A stretch of DNA of 64,000 bases from Luteibacter aegosomaticola (GCF_023078475.1 NZ_CP095741.1:2666001-2730000), one strand, 5' to 3'; counted from the first letter of the stretch, positions 8,318 through 18,376 are shown. Made by a program: numbers and translations. The notes: generated by a model not told the origin, from the sequence alone.

Positions 8318-8859
8318 GCATGCTACCCCGGCCGGATGAGTTAACAGGTCGTTAATCGCGTTCAGCTTGATCTCCTAACGCGCTGCGACAAAGCAACGGC
8401 CATCATCCCGCAACAACGGGGATCGCGATCATGTGCGACGCAACGAAACCAACTCGGGCATGAATCGATCGTTATGCATGCGTGCACAGCATGAAGATGC
8501 ACACTCACTGAATCATCACGTATATCGCTTATATCCGACTACGGATATGTATTTTATTGATGCGTGTCGCAGAACACTCGCGCATCGCTACCGGACGCAC
8601 GCCGTGCGCGTCTAAGCTCGAACACGTAGCACGTGAGTCGACGGATCGCGACGGCATTTGTCCGACAACATCGGCTCCATGTCCCCCGTGCTTCACGTTT
8701 ACTGCTATCCCCATCGCGGTGCATCACCGCGATGCACCTTGGTTATTGCGATTTCGTGTCGAAGCTGAGCGTGAGATTCATGTGCTTAGTGAGTCGTTCA
8801 TCAAAACCTCGTTATAACCGTTCGGACGGCCATTTCACCTTGGGACAACCTGCCCACGC
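8318..8859. other. 542-bp AT-richer non-coding leader before the EPS operon
   Basis: No convincing gene is present, and the short frames here have no recognisable content. The stretch is AT-richer than its surroundings, especially 8510-8570. It holds two clear inverted repeats: ATATCCG-ACTA-CGGATAT (8531-8548) and a perfect 10-bp stem CATCGCGGTG-CAT-CACCGCGATG (8712-8734). It most likely carries the promoter, operators and a long 5' leader of the exopolysaccharide operon starting at 8860. Confidence 0.6.
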
Positions 8860-11031
8860 ATGATGAACTCAACAGATCAGGCGCGTGACAACGACACCCT
8901 CGACCTAAACGCGCTATTCGGCACGCTTTTAGATCATAAGTGGGTGATAGCGAGTGTCACCGGCGCATTCCTTCTCATCGGCGTGCTCTACACCGTGTTC
9001 GCCACACCCATCTACCAGGCCACCTCGGTGGTTCAGGTCGAGCAGAAAACGCCTTCGATTCCCGGCTTGAGTGACCTCACTCAATCCCTTGGCACCACGG
9101 CATCACAGGCCACCACGGAAATCGCACTCATCACGTCGCGCCTCGTCATCGGGCAAGCCGTCGACGAGCTGAAGCTGAACGTGCAGGTCGACCCGCAACG
9201 CATGCCGATCGTCGGCGATTACCTCTCACGAGGCCGCAAACCCGGCAATCTCGGCCCCGTTCGCTTTGGCCTGAGCCGGTACGGCTGGGGTGGCGAAATC
9301 GTCGACATTTTCAAGCTCGACCTCCCCGATGCGCTGATGAACCACAAGCTCGAACTGCGCGCTGGCGAGAACCACCAGTTCACACTGCTTGACGACAATG
9401 GCAAGACCATCGCGCAGGGTGCGGTCGGCCAGCTGGTCAAAGCCGGCGACGTCACCGTGCAGATCCGCCAGCTTCTTGCGAACCCCGGCACGCGCTTCGA
9501 TGTGGTCGAGCAGCCACCGCTGACGACGATCAACAAGTTGCAGACGGACATCGTCGCGCTCGAGCAAGGTACTGACTCGGGCATCATCGATCTCACCTAC
9601 AACAACGCTGATCCGGTGCTCGCGCAGCAGACCATGGAGCACATCACGCGTGCTTATGTGCGTCAAAACGTCGAGCGCAATTCGGCCGAAGCCGCCAGCC
9701 AGCTGCAGTTCGTGAAGGACCAGCTACCCAAGGTGCGCAACGAGCTCGATGCGGCGCAGTCGGCGCTCAACGCCTTCCAGACCAAGTCGCATGCCGTCGA
9801 TATCAGCATGCAGACCAAGGGCCTTCTCGATCAGATCGTCGGCGTGGAGAACAGTATCCAGCAGCTGCACATGCAGCAGGCCGACATCGACCGCCGCTTC
9901 ACCCACGACCACCCGGCCTACCAGGCGCTGCAACAGCAAATGGGCACGCTGGAGGCGCAGAAGGCTGCGATGGAGAAACAGGTCGGCGGCCTGCCCGATA
10001 CGCAGCAGGAACTCCTGAAGCTCAACCGTGATGTGCAGGTAAGTTCCAATACTTACACCAGCCTGCTCAACCAGGCGCAGCAGCTCGATATCGCCCGCGC
10101 TGGCACCGTCGGCAACGTTCGCATCGTCGATCGCTCGCTGGTCGACATAACCCAGCCAGTGCAACCGCGCAAGGCGCTCGTTATCGTCGTCGCCACCTTC
10201 CTCGGCGGCTTCCTCGCCCTGGCCTTCGTCTTCCTGAAGCAGATCCTTAACCGGGGCGTCGAGGATCCCGCGGCCATCGAAGATCTTGGCCTGCCTGTAT
10301 ACGCATCGGTACCGCTGAGCCGCGGCCAGACCACGACAAGCCGCAGCCGAAAGAAGCAACTGCTGGCCATCGCCGACCCGGCGGATCTGGCCGTCGAAGC
10401 CTTCCGCAGCCTGCGCACGAGCCTGCATTTCGCTCGCCTCGAAGCCAAGAACAACGTCCTGATGATCACGGGTGCCAGCCCGTTCGCCGGCAAGACCTTT
10501 GTGTCCGCCAACCTCGCGGCGGTCATCGCCCAGGCAGGCCAACGCGTGTTGCTGATCGATGGCGACATGCGACGCGGCACGCTGCACCAGCACCTGGGCA
10601 TCCGCGCAGGCGAGGGACTTTCGGACGTCCTCGTCGGCTCGCACGAAATCGACACGGTCATGCACAAGAACATCGTGCCGAACGTCGATTTCATCACCCG
10701 CGGCCGCGTGCCACCCAATCCTTCGGAACTGCTGATGCATGAACACTTCAGCCAGTTCATCAACGCGATGGTGCCGCAGTACGACCTGGTCATCGTGGAT
10801 ACGCCACCCATCCTGGCCGTGACCGACGCCGCCGTGATTGGCCACCATGCCGGCACCAGCCTGCTCGTCGCCCGCTTCGGCCTGAACAAGGCGCGTGAGC
10901 TAGCGCTTGCACAGCAACGATTCGAACAGAACGGCGTCGAGCTGAAGGGCGCCATCTTCAACGCGGTCGAGCGCCGCACCGCGGGCTACTCCGCATACGC
11001 CTACTACAAGTACCAGACCGAGCCGACGTAA
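8860..11031 (+). CDS. Wzc/Etk-type polysaccharide co-polymerase and tyrosine autokinase
   Basis: This is a 723-residue inner-membrane protein. An N-terminal Wzz domain starts near residue 13 with a membrane helix at about 28-50, followed by a long periplasmic coiled-coil part and a second helix at about 437-459. A cytoplasmic BY-kinase domain follows, with Walker A GASPFAGKT (538-546), A' LLIDGDMRRG and Walker B VIVDTPP. The C-terminus ends in a tyrosine cluster (five Tyr in GYSAYAYYKY). It controls chain length and export with the Wza porin, and is reversed by the phosphatase at 29814-30251. Confidence 0.93.
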   Translation: MMNSTDQARDNDTLDLNALFGTLLDHKWVIASVTGAFLLIGVLYTVFATPIYQATSVVQVEQKTPSIPGLSDLTQSLGTTASQATTEIALITSRLVIGQAVDELKLNVQVDPQRMPIVGDYLSRGRKPGNLGPVRFGLSRYGWGGEIVDIFKLDLPDALMNHKLELRAGENHQFTLLDDNGKTIAQGAVGQLVKAGDVTVQIRQLLANPGTRFDVVEQPPLTTINKLQTDIVALEQGTDSGIIDLTYNNADPVLAQQTMEHITRAYVRQNVERNSAEAASQLQFVKDQLPKVRNELDAAQSALNAFQTKSHAVDISMQTKGLLDQIVGVENSIQQLHMQQADIDRRFTHDHPAYQALQQQMGTLEAQKAAMEKQVGGLPDTQQELLKLNRDVQVSSNTYTSLLNQAQQLDIARAGTVGNVRIVDRSLVDITQPVQPRKALVIVVATFLGGFLALAFVFLKQILNRGVEDPAAIEDLGLPVYASVPLSRGQTTTSRSRKKQLLAIADPADLAVEAFRSLRTSLHFARLEAKNNVLMITGASPFAGKTFVSANLAAVIAQAGQRVLLIDGDMRRGTLHQHLGIRAGEGLSDVLVGSHEIDTVMHKNIVPNVDFITRGRVPPNPSELLMHEHFSQFINAMVPQYDLVIVDTPPILAVTDAAVIGHHAGTSLLVARFGLNKARELALAQQRFEQNGVELKGAIFNAVERRTAGYSAYAYYKYQTEPT

Positions 11032-11033
11032 CC

Positions 11034-12263
11034 ATGACCCGCATTCTTATCGTCGGCAACCATACCTGCGGCAACCGTGGCGACGGCGCCATCCTCCGCG
11101 GCCTCCTCGAGTGCCTGGAAGGCGCCATCCCAGGCAGCCGGATCGATATCCTCAGCCGCTTCCCCACCAGCTCGGCATGGCTGCTGGGGCGCCGGCTGGA
11201 ACGGGATACCCTCAACAGCTACTACATCGAAGCGGGCAAGCAGCGCTTCGGCTCGATCAAGGCGAAGCTGTTGCGTCGCTTCATTCCGTGGCTACTCCAT
11301 GCCCACATGATGAAGAACGCCTGGTCGCGTTTGATTGGCCTGCCACAGCGCCACAGGGATTACATCGCCTCCCTCGGCGCGTACGACCTGGTGATCCAGG
11401 TAGGCGGGTCGTTCTTCGTCGATCTGTACGGCCCAACCCAGTACGACCATGCACTCTGCGCCCTGCTGGCGGGCCGCCCCATCTTCTTCATCGGCCACAG
11501 CGTTGGCCCCTTCGAACACCCGCTTTTCCGCAAGATCTCGCAGGACGTCATGTCGCGCGTGGACGCCCTGGCCCTCCGCGAGGAGGTCAGCCTGAAACAC
11601 ATGGCCGACGGCGCGATCCCGCAGACCAGGGTGCGTGCCGCGGCGGACACCGCGTGGCTCGTCTCGACCGGCGACCCGGCTTACGCGGCGGAGCAGCCTG
11701 CCGTCGCCGTGACCTTCCGTGAGCTTGCGCCGTTCGACAAGCGCCTCGGCATCAGCCAGGACACGTATGAAACCGCGTTCGCTGAGCTGCTCGACGCCGT
11801 CGCCGACGCTGGCTACCGCCTGCAAGCGCTGTCGACCTGCACGGCGATCGATGGGTATCCGAAAGACGACCGCATGATCGCGTTGCGCGTACGCAGCCGC
11901 ATGCGCCGCGCCGATGCCATGCATGTCGAAATGGACGAACTGAACGATGTCCAGCTTGGCCACCGCTTTGCCCAATGCGTGCTCACGATCGGTACGCGCC
12001 TGCATAGCGCGATCATGTCCATGAACTTCGGCACACCCGCCGTCGCCCTGGCGTACGAGCACAAGAGCGAAGGCGTGATGAAGCGCCTCGGCACCTCGGA
12101 GCTCTCGATGCCGGTGAAGTCGCTGCTGGACGGCACGCTCAGAGCCAAGGTATTAGGCCTGCTGCAGGATGAGACCCTGCGTCCGCGCGTTGCCGCGGCC
12201 GTGGCACGTGAAAAAGCCTTTGCACGCGAATCCGTGCTCGCCACGCTGGGCGTCGGGTCGTGA
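11034..12263 (+). CDS. Polysaccharide pyruvyl transferase family protein (WcaK/AmsJ-like)
   Basis: This 409-residue cytoplasmic protein belongs to the family that adds ketal-linked pyruvate from phosphoenolpyruvate to EPS repeat sugars. The N-terminal VGNHTCGNRGDGAIL, the central VIQVGGSFFVDLYG and the C-terminal TRLHSAIMSMNFGTPAVAL are the family's hallmark segments. It begins two bases after the Wzc stop and its stop overlaps the next gene, so it is in the same operon. Pyruvylation would give the polymer negative charge. Confidence 0.87.
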   Translation: MTRILIVGNHTCGNRGDGAILRGLLECLEGAIPGSRIDILSRFPTSSAWLLGRRLERDTLNSYYIEAGKQRFGSIKAKLLRRFIPWLLHAHMMKNAWSRLIGLPQRHRDYIASLGAYDLVIQVGGSFFVDLYGPTQYDHALCALLAGRPIFFIGHSVGPFEHPLFRKISQDVMSRVDALALREEVSLKHMADGAIPQTRVRAAADTAWLVSTGDPAYAAEQPAVAVTFRELAPFDKRLGISQDTYETAFAELLDAVADAGYRLQALSTCTAIDGYPKDDRMIALRVRSRMRRADAMHVEMDELNDVQLGHRFAQCVLTIGTRLHSAIMSMNFGTPAVALAYEHKSEGVMKRLGTSELSMPVKSLLDGTLRAKVLGLLQDETLRPRVAAAVAREKAFARESVLATLGVGS

Positions 12264-13498
12264 GCATGGTGGTGCTCTTCGTCCTCCCGGAGTTTCCGAA
12301 GTATTCGGAGACGTTCGTGATCGATCAGATCATCGGCCTGCTGGATCGCGGGTTCGATGTGCGCATCCTCGCGGTAAGCCGGGGCAGCAGCCCCACGCCA
12401 GGTGACCTGGTCGAGCAGCGCGGGTTGATGGAGCGTGCCACGTTTATCTTCAACGAATCCGGCGCTGCGGTGCCGGGCTGGCAACGCCTGCTCGACCGCG
12501 TGAAGCAGGTGGCGCCTGCCCTGGGCCAGGCGCGCGTCCGGCGTGCGCTCTCCGCCCGGCGCTACGGCCACGTCGCCCGCAGCCTGACCCTGGCCGGTGC
12601 GGTGCGGCGGATCACCCATCCGATCAAGGCCGACGCGATCATCGCGCACTTCGGCCCTACCGGCGTTCTCGCCGTGCACCTGCGCTCGCTGGGGCTCATC
12701 GAAGGCCCGGTTTATACGGTGTTCCACGGCTACGACCTGTCGCAACACAGCGTACTGGCTCGCCACGCCAACGATTACCCCAGGCTGTTTGCCGACGGGG
12801 AGCACATGCTGCCGATTAGCACCCGCTGGCAGCACAAGCTCGAATCACTCGGCTGCGACCCCGGGAAGATCCGCGTGCATCGCATGGGTGTCGACCTGGA
12901 TAGCTTCCCCTTCCGCCAGCGCCAGGGCGACAGGCTTTCACCGGAACGCACGCTGCGCGTGGTGAGCGTGGCTCGCCTCGTTGAGAAAAAAGGGGTGAGA
13001 TACCTTTGTGAAGCAGTGGCGCACGCGGTATCGCAAGGGGTACCCATCGATCTCGAGATCATCGGCGATGGCCCCCTGCAGGACGAACTGAAGGCGCTCG
13101 TTGCCGAGCGCGGCATGGCGGCGCATATCCACCTGCGCGGCCGCCGCGAGAAGGCCTACATCCAGTCCGCGCTGCGCTCGGCCGATGTCTTCGCCCTGCC
13201 CAGTGTCACGGCGGCGGATGGCGACCAGGAAGGCATCCCGGTCTCCCTGATGGAGGCCATGGCCGCCGGGGTCCCCTGCCTCTCGACCCTGCATAGCGGC
13301 ATCCCGGAGCTTATCGAGAATGGCCGCAGCGGCTGGCTCGTTCCCGAGCGCGACGCCGCGGCCCTGGCGCAAACGCTCACCGCGATCCAACGCGGCGAGT
13401 ACAACCTCGACGCGGTCGCGCGGCAGGCACGGGATACCGTCGAAAGCCGCTTCAACCAGCACCGGCTGCACGATCAGCTGGCCGCCCAACTGGCCTGA
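12260..13498 (+). CDS. Glycosyltransferase family 4 (WcaL/AmsK-like)
   Basis: This 412-residue GT-B glycosyltransferase has the N-terminal FPKYSETFVIDQIIGL, typical of colanic-acid and amylovoran enzymes. The nucleotide-sugar-binding C-terminal half contains VARLVEKKGVRYL and an EX7E motif in EGIPVSLMEAMAAGVPCLST. It presumably adds one sugar to the lipid-linked repeat unit on the cytoplasmic face. The GTG start overlaps the preceding TGA, and an ATG two codons later is possible. The order pyruvyl transferase then GT4 mirrors wcaK-wcaL. Confidence 0.88.
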   Translation: MSMVVLFVLPEFPKYSETFVIDQIIGLLDRGFDVRILAVSRGSSPTPGDLVEQRGLMERATFIFNESGAAVPGWQRLLDRVKQVAPALGQARVRRALSARRYGHVARSLTLAGAVRRITHPIKADAIIAHFGPTGVLAVHLRSLGLIEGPVYTVFHGYDLSQHSVLARHANDYPRLFADGEHMLPISTRWQHKLESLGCDPGKIRVHRMGVDLDSFPFRQRQGDRLSPERTLRVVSVARLVEKKGVRYLCEAVAHAVSQGVPIDLEIIGDGPLQDELKALVAERGMAAHIHLRGRREKAYIQSALRSADVFALPSVTAADGDQEGIPVSLMEAMAAGVPCLSTLHSGIPELIENGRSGWLVPERDAAALAQTLTAIQRGEYNLDAVARQARDTVESRFNQHRLHDQLAAQLA

Positions 13499-13510
13499 CG
13501 GAGGCAGACG

Positions 13511-14935
13511 ATGGCTTCCGTACGACGCGATGCAATCTGGACCGCCAGCTCTACGGTGGTCAGCGCCCTCAGCCAGCTACTGCAGATCGCCCTGCTCGCC
13601 CACCACGTGGATGCCCACCTGCTCGGCGCCCTCGCCATCGTCAACGTGGTGAACGCGGTGGCGACGATGCTGCAGGACATGGGCCTTTCGAGCTACCTGA
13701 TCCACCGGCAGGACATCAGCAAGCCCGAACGCACCTCGCTGTTCCTGATCAGCGCCGGACTCGGCGCGGTATCGGCTGTCGTCCTCTTCGTCGCCTCATA
13801 TGGCATAGCGGACTTCTACCAGTCAGAAGTTCTCGGCGGCCTGCTCCGCTTGTCCACGCTGAACTTCCTGATGCTTGGCGTCGCCGCGCAATACCAGGCG
13901 AGCCTGATCAAGGCGTTCCAGATTCCCAAGCTGGCGCGCATCGAGATGATCGGCAGGCTGTCGGGCCTGGCCACCCTGGTGATCATGGTGCTGGGCTTCC
14001 ACGCCTCGATCGAGGCGGCGGTCTGGGCGATGGTCGTCAACAGTTTCGTGCGGCTCGCCCTGTTCGTCGCCAGCTCGGACCGCGACTGGCACCCGGGCCG
14101 CTCGTTCGACCGCAAGATCATCCGCGAAGCCTTTCGTTACGGTGCGTTCCAGTTCGGCTCGCAGGTAATCAACCAGCTCCGCAGCCAGGCCGACCAGGTC
14201 ATCCTGGGCAAGTTCCTTGGCCTTGCCGCGCTGGGCGTGTACTCCCTGGCGAAGGAACTGGTGCTGCAGCCGACCAAGCTGATCATGCCGGTGGCGGCCC
14301 GCCTGGCCCTGCCGCGCCTGGCGACCTTGCAGGACGATCCCGCCGCATTGCGCCGGATCTACCTGCTCGGCCTGCGTGGCGTATCGATCTTCAGCGCCAC
14401 GGTTTTCATCATGCTCGCCGTGGCGGCGCCGCTAGCCGTCACCATCCTCTATGGCCACCGTTACGACGGCGTCGCCCACCTGATCCCGCTCATGCTGCTG
14501 TTTGGCATGCTGCGCCCCCTGGGCTCGCTGATCGGCGCCCTTAGCCAGAGCCTTGGCCGTTCGGATATCGAGTTCGGCTGGAACCTCAAGATCTGCGGGA
14601 TCACCCTCGCGGTCAGCGTGGCCGGCGCCTTGTCACGCTCGCTCGAAATCATGGCGATCGCCCTGGCCTTTAGCCAGGTGCTCTCGACCATCCTCTCCTA
14701 CTACTTCTTCTCCTCGAAGATCATCGACATCACCCCGCGCGACTTCTTCAGCGCCTGGACGCTCGAAAGCTTCGTCCCCTATGCCCTGCTGATGCTCGCC
14801 GTCGCCATTTACCCCGCGGATGACTGGAAGGCCTGCGCCATCCGCTTCGTGTTTGCCGTGCCCCCGCTGGCATGGCTGGCCTGGCGTCATCGCGCCGTGT
14901 TGCTCTCGCGCCATGCGGCGCCGGTGGGAGCCTGA
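13511..14935 (+). CDS. Wzx-type oligosaccharide flippase
   Basis: This 474-residue hydrophobic protein has about 12-14 predicted membrane helices spread along its length. It resembles the MOP/PST superfamily (Wzx, RfbX), with the early segment TVVSALSQLLQIALLAHHVD and the middle segment QFGSQVINQLRSQADQVILG. It would flip the undecaprenyl-linked repeat across the inner membrane. It sits 12 bp after the GT4 gene in the operon. Confidence 0.88.
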   Translation: MASVRRDAIWTASSTVVSALSQLLQIALLAHHVDAHLLGALAIVNVVNAVATMLQDMGLSSYLIHRQDISKPERTSLFLISAGLGAVSAVVLFVASYGIADFYQSEVLGGLLRLSTLNFLMLGVAAQYQASLIKAFQIPKLARIEMIGRLSGLATLVIMVLGFHASIEAAVWAMVVNSFVRLALFVASSDRDWHPGRSFDRKIIREAFRYGAFQFGSQVINQLRSQADQVILGKFLGLAALGVYSLAKELVLQPTKLIMPVAARLALPRLATLQDDPAALRRIYLLGLRGVSIFSATVFIMLAVAAPLAVTILYGHRYDGVAHLIPLMLLFGMLRPLGSLIGALSQSLGRSDIEFGWNLKICGITLAVSVAGALSRSLEIMAIALAFSQVLSTILSYYFFSSKIIDITPRDFFSAWTLESFVPYALLMLAVAIYPADDWKACAIRFVFAVPPLAWLAWRHRAVLLSRHAAPVGA

Positions 14936-14936
14936 G

Positions 14937-15827
14937 ATGAGGAGCGAACACGCTATGTCCCTGGTAAGCGTCTATATCCCCACGCGTAACCGCTCCGCGT
15001 TGCTACGCCGTGCCATCGATTCCGTGCTTGCGCAGACTTACGCCGAGATCGAGATCGTCGTCTGTGATGAAGCATCGGACGATGACACGCCGGAGGTGAT
15101 GGCCGACTACGTCGCGCGCTACCCCGGCAAGTTCACGTATCTGCGCAACGAGACGCCACAAGGCGCCTGCCGCGCGCGCAACCGCTGCATGGAACATGCG
15201 CGCGGCACCTACGTCACCGGCCTCGACGACGACGACTTCTTCCACCCGCAGCGCGTCGAGTGCCTCGTCGACCTGTACCAGGCGCATTCGCCATCCTTCG
15301 CCTGCACGCGCTTCAAGTACTTCCAGACCCTGCCGCAGGTCGAGCCGATGCGTGATCGCACGTTCTCCGCGGCGGAGCTTGCGAAGGCCGAACCCCTGAC
15401 ATTGCCCGGGATGCTGTACGCGAACCACGCAGGCAACCAGGTCCTGACGGAACTCTCGCGCATGCGTGAGCTGGGCGGTTTCGATGAAGCGATGCCGAGC
15501 TGGCAGGATTACGACATGTGGATCCGCCTGGCAGACCGCTTCGGGCCCGCCGTGCGGTCCCCGCACCTGCTCTCGTTCGTGGACGACGACCGTAGCCGCG
15601 CGCGGATCCGCAATTCGAACAAGCGCGCGGAAGGGAGCCAGCGATTCATGGCGAAGCACGCGAGCCTGATGAGCCCCGACCAGCGCCGCAACCACCGCAA
15701 CATCCAGTACGTGATGAACCGGGAACGCCCGCCGCTGGGCGATATCGCGCGCAACGTGTCGCTGGGTGGCTACAAGTCGACCCTGAAAGTCCTGATCCAC
15801 AAGTTCTTCGGCGTGGCGCTCGGCTGA
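14937..15827 (+). CDS. Glycosyltransferase family 2
   Basis: This GT-A glycosyltransferase has the start VSVYIPTRNRSALLRRAID, the DXD region as GLDDDDFF, and a WQDYDMWIRLADRFG segment that corresponds to the ED/WxxYD acceptor site. The ATG at 14937 has GGGAG 6 nt upstream; an ATG at 14955 with AGGAG 10 nt upstream is equally good and gives a more typical N-terminus. It overlaps the polymerase gene (TGATG). The sugar and acceptor are unknown. Confidence 0.88.
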   Translation: MRSEHAMSLVSVYIPTRNRSALLRRAIDSVLAQTYAEIEIVVCDEASDDDTPEVMADYVARYPGKFTYLRNETPQGACRARNRCMEHARGTYVTGLDDDDFFHPQRVECLVDLYQAHSPSFACTRFKYFQTLPQVEPMRDRTFSAAELAKAEPLTLPGMLYANHAGNQVLTELSRMRELGGFDEAMPSWQDYDMWIRLADRFGPAVRSPHLLSFVDDDRSRARIRNSNKRAEGSQRFMAKHASLMSPDQRRNHRNIQYVMNRERPPLGDIARNVSLGGYKSTLKVLIHKFFGVALG

Positions 15828-17056
15828 TGGTGATCAACAAGACCCGGGCGATGGCGATCACCCTGATGGCGATGATCTTCGTCCAGATCCCGCTGGGTCA
15901 CAGCTCGGCCAGCAAAACCCACGTGAACGTGTACCACCTGCTCCTCCTGATGATGCCGGTGCTCTACCTTCCCGCAGCGCGCTACCTGAAGCTCAACCCG
16001 GCCACCGCATTCATCGGTGTACTGACCGCCACCTCGCTGGCGGCTGCCGCGACCTATGGTGGCGGCCTCCGCTCCACCCTGATCGTCTTTGTCGCCTCCT
16101 CGTACTTTCTGGGGCTGGTGTTCGGCCACAAGCTGGCCGAATTCGAGCTGCGCAAGATCTTCATCTGGATGCTCGGCTGCTGCATCGTGTTCATCATCCT
16201 GCGCGATATCGCCTACGCCAATGCGCTCGGGTCGATCTATACGCGCAGCGAAAGCGCCTCCAGCGTGCTGTACATGTCGACCGGCGGCCGCAACATCGAG
16301 GCCAGCCTGCTGGCCCTGCTTTCCATCCTGCTGATCGGCACGCGGGCCTACCCGATCGCCGCCGGCATCGCGTTCCTCACCAGCGCGACCATGCTGTCGC
16401 GCGCAGGCCTGATCGGCGCCGCGGTGTCCATCTTCATTGCCGCATGGCGCATGCGGAAGACCCGCCACTATTACTTCTACACGTTCTTCTGCGTCGCCAT
16501 GGTCATCCTGGTGGTTGGCCTGATCCTGTCGCAGGTCATCGACGTGCCGGTCCTGGATCGCTTCAACCTCCAGGCCGAGACGCAGCTCGAGCACAAGAAC
16601 GTCGGCCGCCTGGCCTTGTGGACCAACGCAGGCATCGCCCTTAAGCAGAACTGGCTTGGCTACGGCGTCGGCAACGGCGTGCCGATCATGGAGCAGATTT
16701 CCGGCCTGACGTTCGTGGAAAACAACGTCCACAACATCTACCTGCAGTTCTTCCTCGAAGGCGGCGCCCAGTCGGCCCTGCTGTTCCTCGCGATGTGCGC
16801 GCATATCCTGTTCTCGAAGACCGAGGGCCAGAACACCAACGTGAAGGCGTTCCTCCTCCTGTATCTCATGCTGGCGTTCATCGAGTTCAGTGGATACGAG
16901 GCGTACTTCTGGTTCTTCGTGGGCATGTTCTACGCCAGGCAACAGGTACGCCACCGCAAGCTCGTCGCCGAAGCCGAGGCACACGTGAAAGCGCGCAGGG
17001 CTTTCCTGCGCAGCAAGGCACCTCTTCCCCGACCGGAGCCGATCCATGCTCAATGA
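15827..17056 (+). CDS. Wzy-like O-antigen/EPS polymerase (O-antigen ligase superfamily)
   Basis: This 409-residue polytopic membrane protein has about ten helices and a large periplasmic loop containing GRLALWTNAGIALKQNWLGY and ENNVHNIYLQFFLEGG. That arrangement is seen in Wzy_C/WaaL superfamily members, where the loop holds the catalytic residues. Within a locus that also has Wzx and Wzc it is best read as the polymerase joining repeat units at the periplasmic face. The sequences are too divergent to exclude a ligase. Confidence 0.8.
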   Translation: MVINKTRAMAITLMAMIFVQIPLGHSSASKTHVNVYHLLLLMMPVLYLPAARYLKLNPATAFIGVLTATSLAAAATYGGGLRSTLIVFVASSYFLGLVFGHKLAEFELRKIFIWMLGCCIVFIILRDIAYANALGSIYTRSESASSVLYMSTGGRNIEASLLALLSILLIGTRAYPIAAGIAFLTSATMLSRAGLIGAAVSIFIAAWRMRKTRHYYFYTFFCVAMVILVVGLILSQVIDVPVLDRFNLQAETQLEHKNVGRLALWTNAGIALKQNWLGYGVGNGVPIMEQISGLTFVENNVHNIYLQFFLEGGAQSALLFLAMCAHILFSKTEGQNTNVKAFLLLYLMLAFIEFSGYEAYFWFFVGMFYARQQVRHRKLVAEAEAHVKARRAFLRSKAPLPRPEPIHAQ

Positions 17057-17558
17057 CTTCCGTGCGGACAAGCAACGGCTCGCCGCCATGCCCGGCTGGC
17101 GGGGCATGGTCTGGTGGATGCTGGATCAGTCGTTCTGGGTGATCCTGACCTACCGGATCATCGCCAGCGCGCGCGGCACCGTGTTCCACACGCCGTTGCG
17201 CATCCTGGAGAAGTTCGCGGAGTTCGTCTTCAAGAGCTACCTGCCCACGACGGCGACGATCGGCCCGGGGCTCGTGATCTTCCACGCGTTCGGCGTCATC
17301 ATCAACGGCAAGACCACCATCGGCCGCAACTGCACCCTCTACGCGCGCGTGTGCATCGGCAACCGGTTCCCCGGCGATGGCACACCCATCATCGGCGACA
17401 ACGTCACCATTGGCACCGGCGCGTGCATCTTCGGCCCCGTAGTCATCCCGGACAATTACGTGGTGAAGGCCAATGCGGTCATCACCCCTTCCTCGCTGCG
17501 TGATGGCAGCCCCGCTTCTTCCCTCAAAAACCACGACCCCCTAGGAGCATCGTCATGA
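17046..17558 (+). CDS. Hexapeptide-repeat acyltransferase (serine acetyltransferase-like)
   Basis: This 170-residue left-handed beta-helix acyltransferase carries hexapeptide-type repeats: TATIGPGLVIFHAFGVIING, TTIGRNCTLY, PIIGDNVTIGTGACIFGP. The layout follows the EPS-associated CysE-like enzymes such as WcaB, which acetylate sugars from acetyl-CoA. It overlaps the polymerase gene by 11 bp and the next glycosyltransferase by ATGA, so it probably O-acetylates the same repeat unit. Confidence 0.85.
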   Translation: MLNDFRADKQRLAAMPGWRGMVWWMLDQSFWVILTYRIIASARGTVFHTPLRILEKFAEFVFKSYLPTTATIGPGLVIFHAFGVIINGKTTIGRNCTLYARVCIGNRFPGDGTPIIGDNVTIGTGACIFGPVVIPDNYVVKANAVITPSSLRDGSPASSLKNHDPLGASS

Positions 17559-18376
17559 GCGAGGCCGAGAAGCGCTTATCGATCATCATCATCACCTGGA
17601 ACGAACTGGCCAACCTGGAACGCTGCCTGCTTTCCCTCGTGGACAAGGTGGATTTCAGCCAGGACGAGGTCATCGTGGTGGATAACGGCTCCAAAGACGG
17701 CAGCGCCGAGTTCGTGGCGACGCTGCCGCAGATCAGGTACTTCCCACTGGAGAGCAACCTCGGTGTCGGGCCGGCGCGCAATCGCGGGCTGTTCCTCGCG
17801 CGCGGCCGATACTGCATGACGCTCGATAACGACACCATCTTCCTCACCAACGACCCGGGTAGCATCGTGGAGACCTTCTTCGAAGCCCACCCGGATGCCG
17901 GGGTCGTTGGCTTCGAGCTGCTCAACGTCGACCGGACGCGGCAGGATTCCACGCGCCGCTTCCCGCGTTTCTACCAGCCGATCGCCGCGCGCGTGGCTGC
18001 CACGCGCAAGCTCGGCTTCGTCCAGAGGGAACTCGACCGCCACCTCATGACCGACACCGTGTTCGAGAATGAGACCGATCCGATGGAAGTGGACTACGTG
18101 CTCGGCGCGAACCAGACGTTCACCAAGAAGACCGCTGCGCTCCTGATGGGCTACGACGACCGGATCTTCTTCGGCCCGGAAGACGCGGAGTTCTGCGTGC
18201 GGACGCGGAAGATGGGCTTGCGCAACTACTACTCACGGCGCATCTCGATCGTCCATGACTACAAGCGCCGGACGCGAAAGTTCTCCAGGCTGACGATCAA
18301 GCACCTGGCGGGGTTCGCTTACATGCTGAAGAAGCATGGCGGGGTATTTCGGTATTCGCTTAGCGAGCGTCGATAG
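17555..18376 (+). CDS. Glycosyltransferase family 2
   Basis: This is a 273-residue GT-A enzyme with LSIIIITWNELANLERCL at the N-terminus, the DXD-type motif MTLDNDTIFL and the acceptor-side motif FFGPEDAEFCVR. It resembles rhamnosyl- and mannosyl-transferase-like GT2 proteins of EPS clusters. It is the third glycosyltransferase in the operon. With the initiating sugar transferase at 21012-22463 this suggests a repeat unit of at least four sugars, unless some enzymes act more than once. Confidence 0.88.
   Translation: MSEAEKRLSIIIITWNELANLERCLLSLVDKVDFSQDEVIVVDNGSKDGSAEFVATLPQIRYFPLESNLGVGPARNRGLFLARGRYCMTLDNDTIFLTNDPGSIVETFFEAHPDAGVVGFELLNVDRTRQDSTRRFPRFYQPIAARVAATRKLGFVQRELDRHLMTDTVFENETDPMEVDYVLGANQTFTKKTAALLMGYDDRIFFGPEDAEFCVRTRKMGLRNYYSRRISIVHDYKRRTRKFSRLTIKHLAGFAYMLKKHGGVFRYSLSERR

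Noticed and set aside
8557..8863. Short frames in the EPS leader
   Set aside because: No ribosome-binding sites, no recognisable content, and base composition unlike neighbouring genes.
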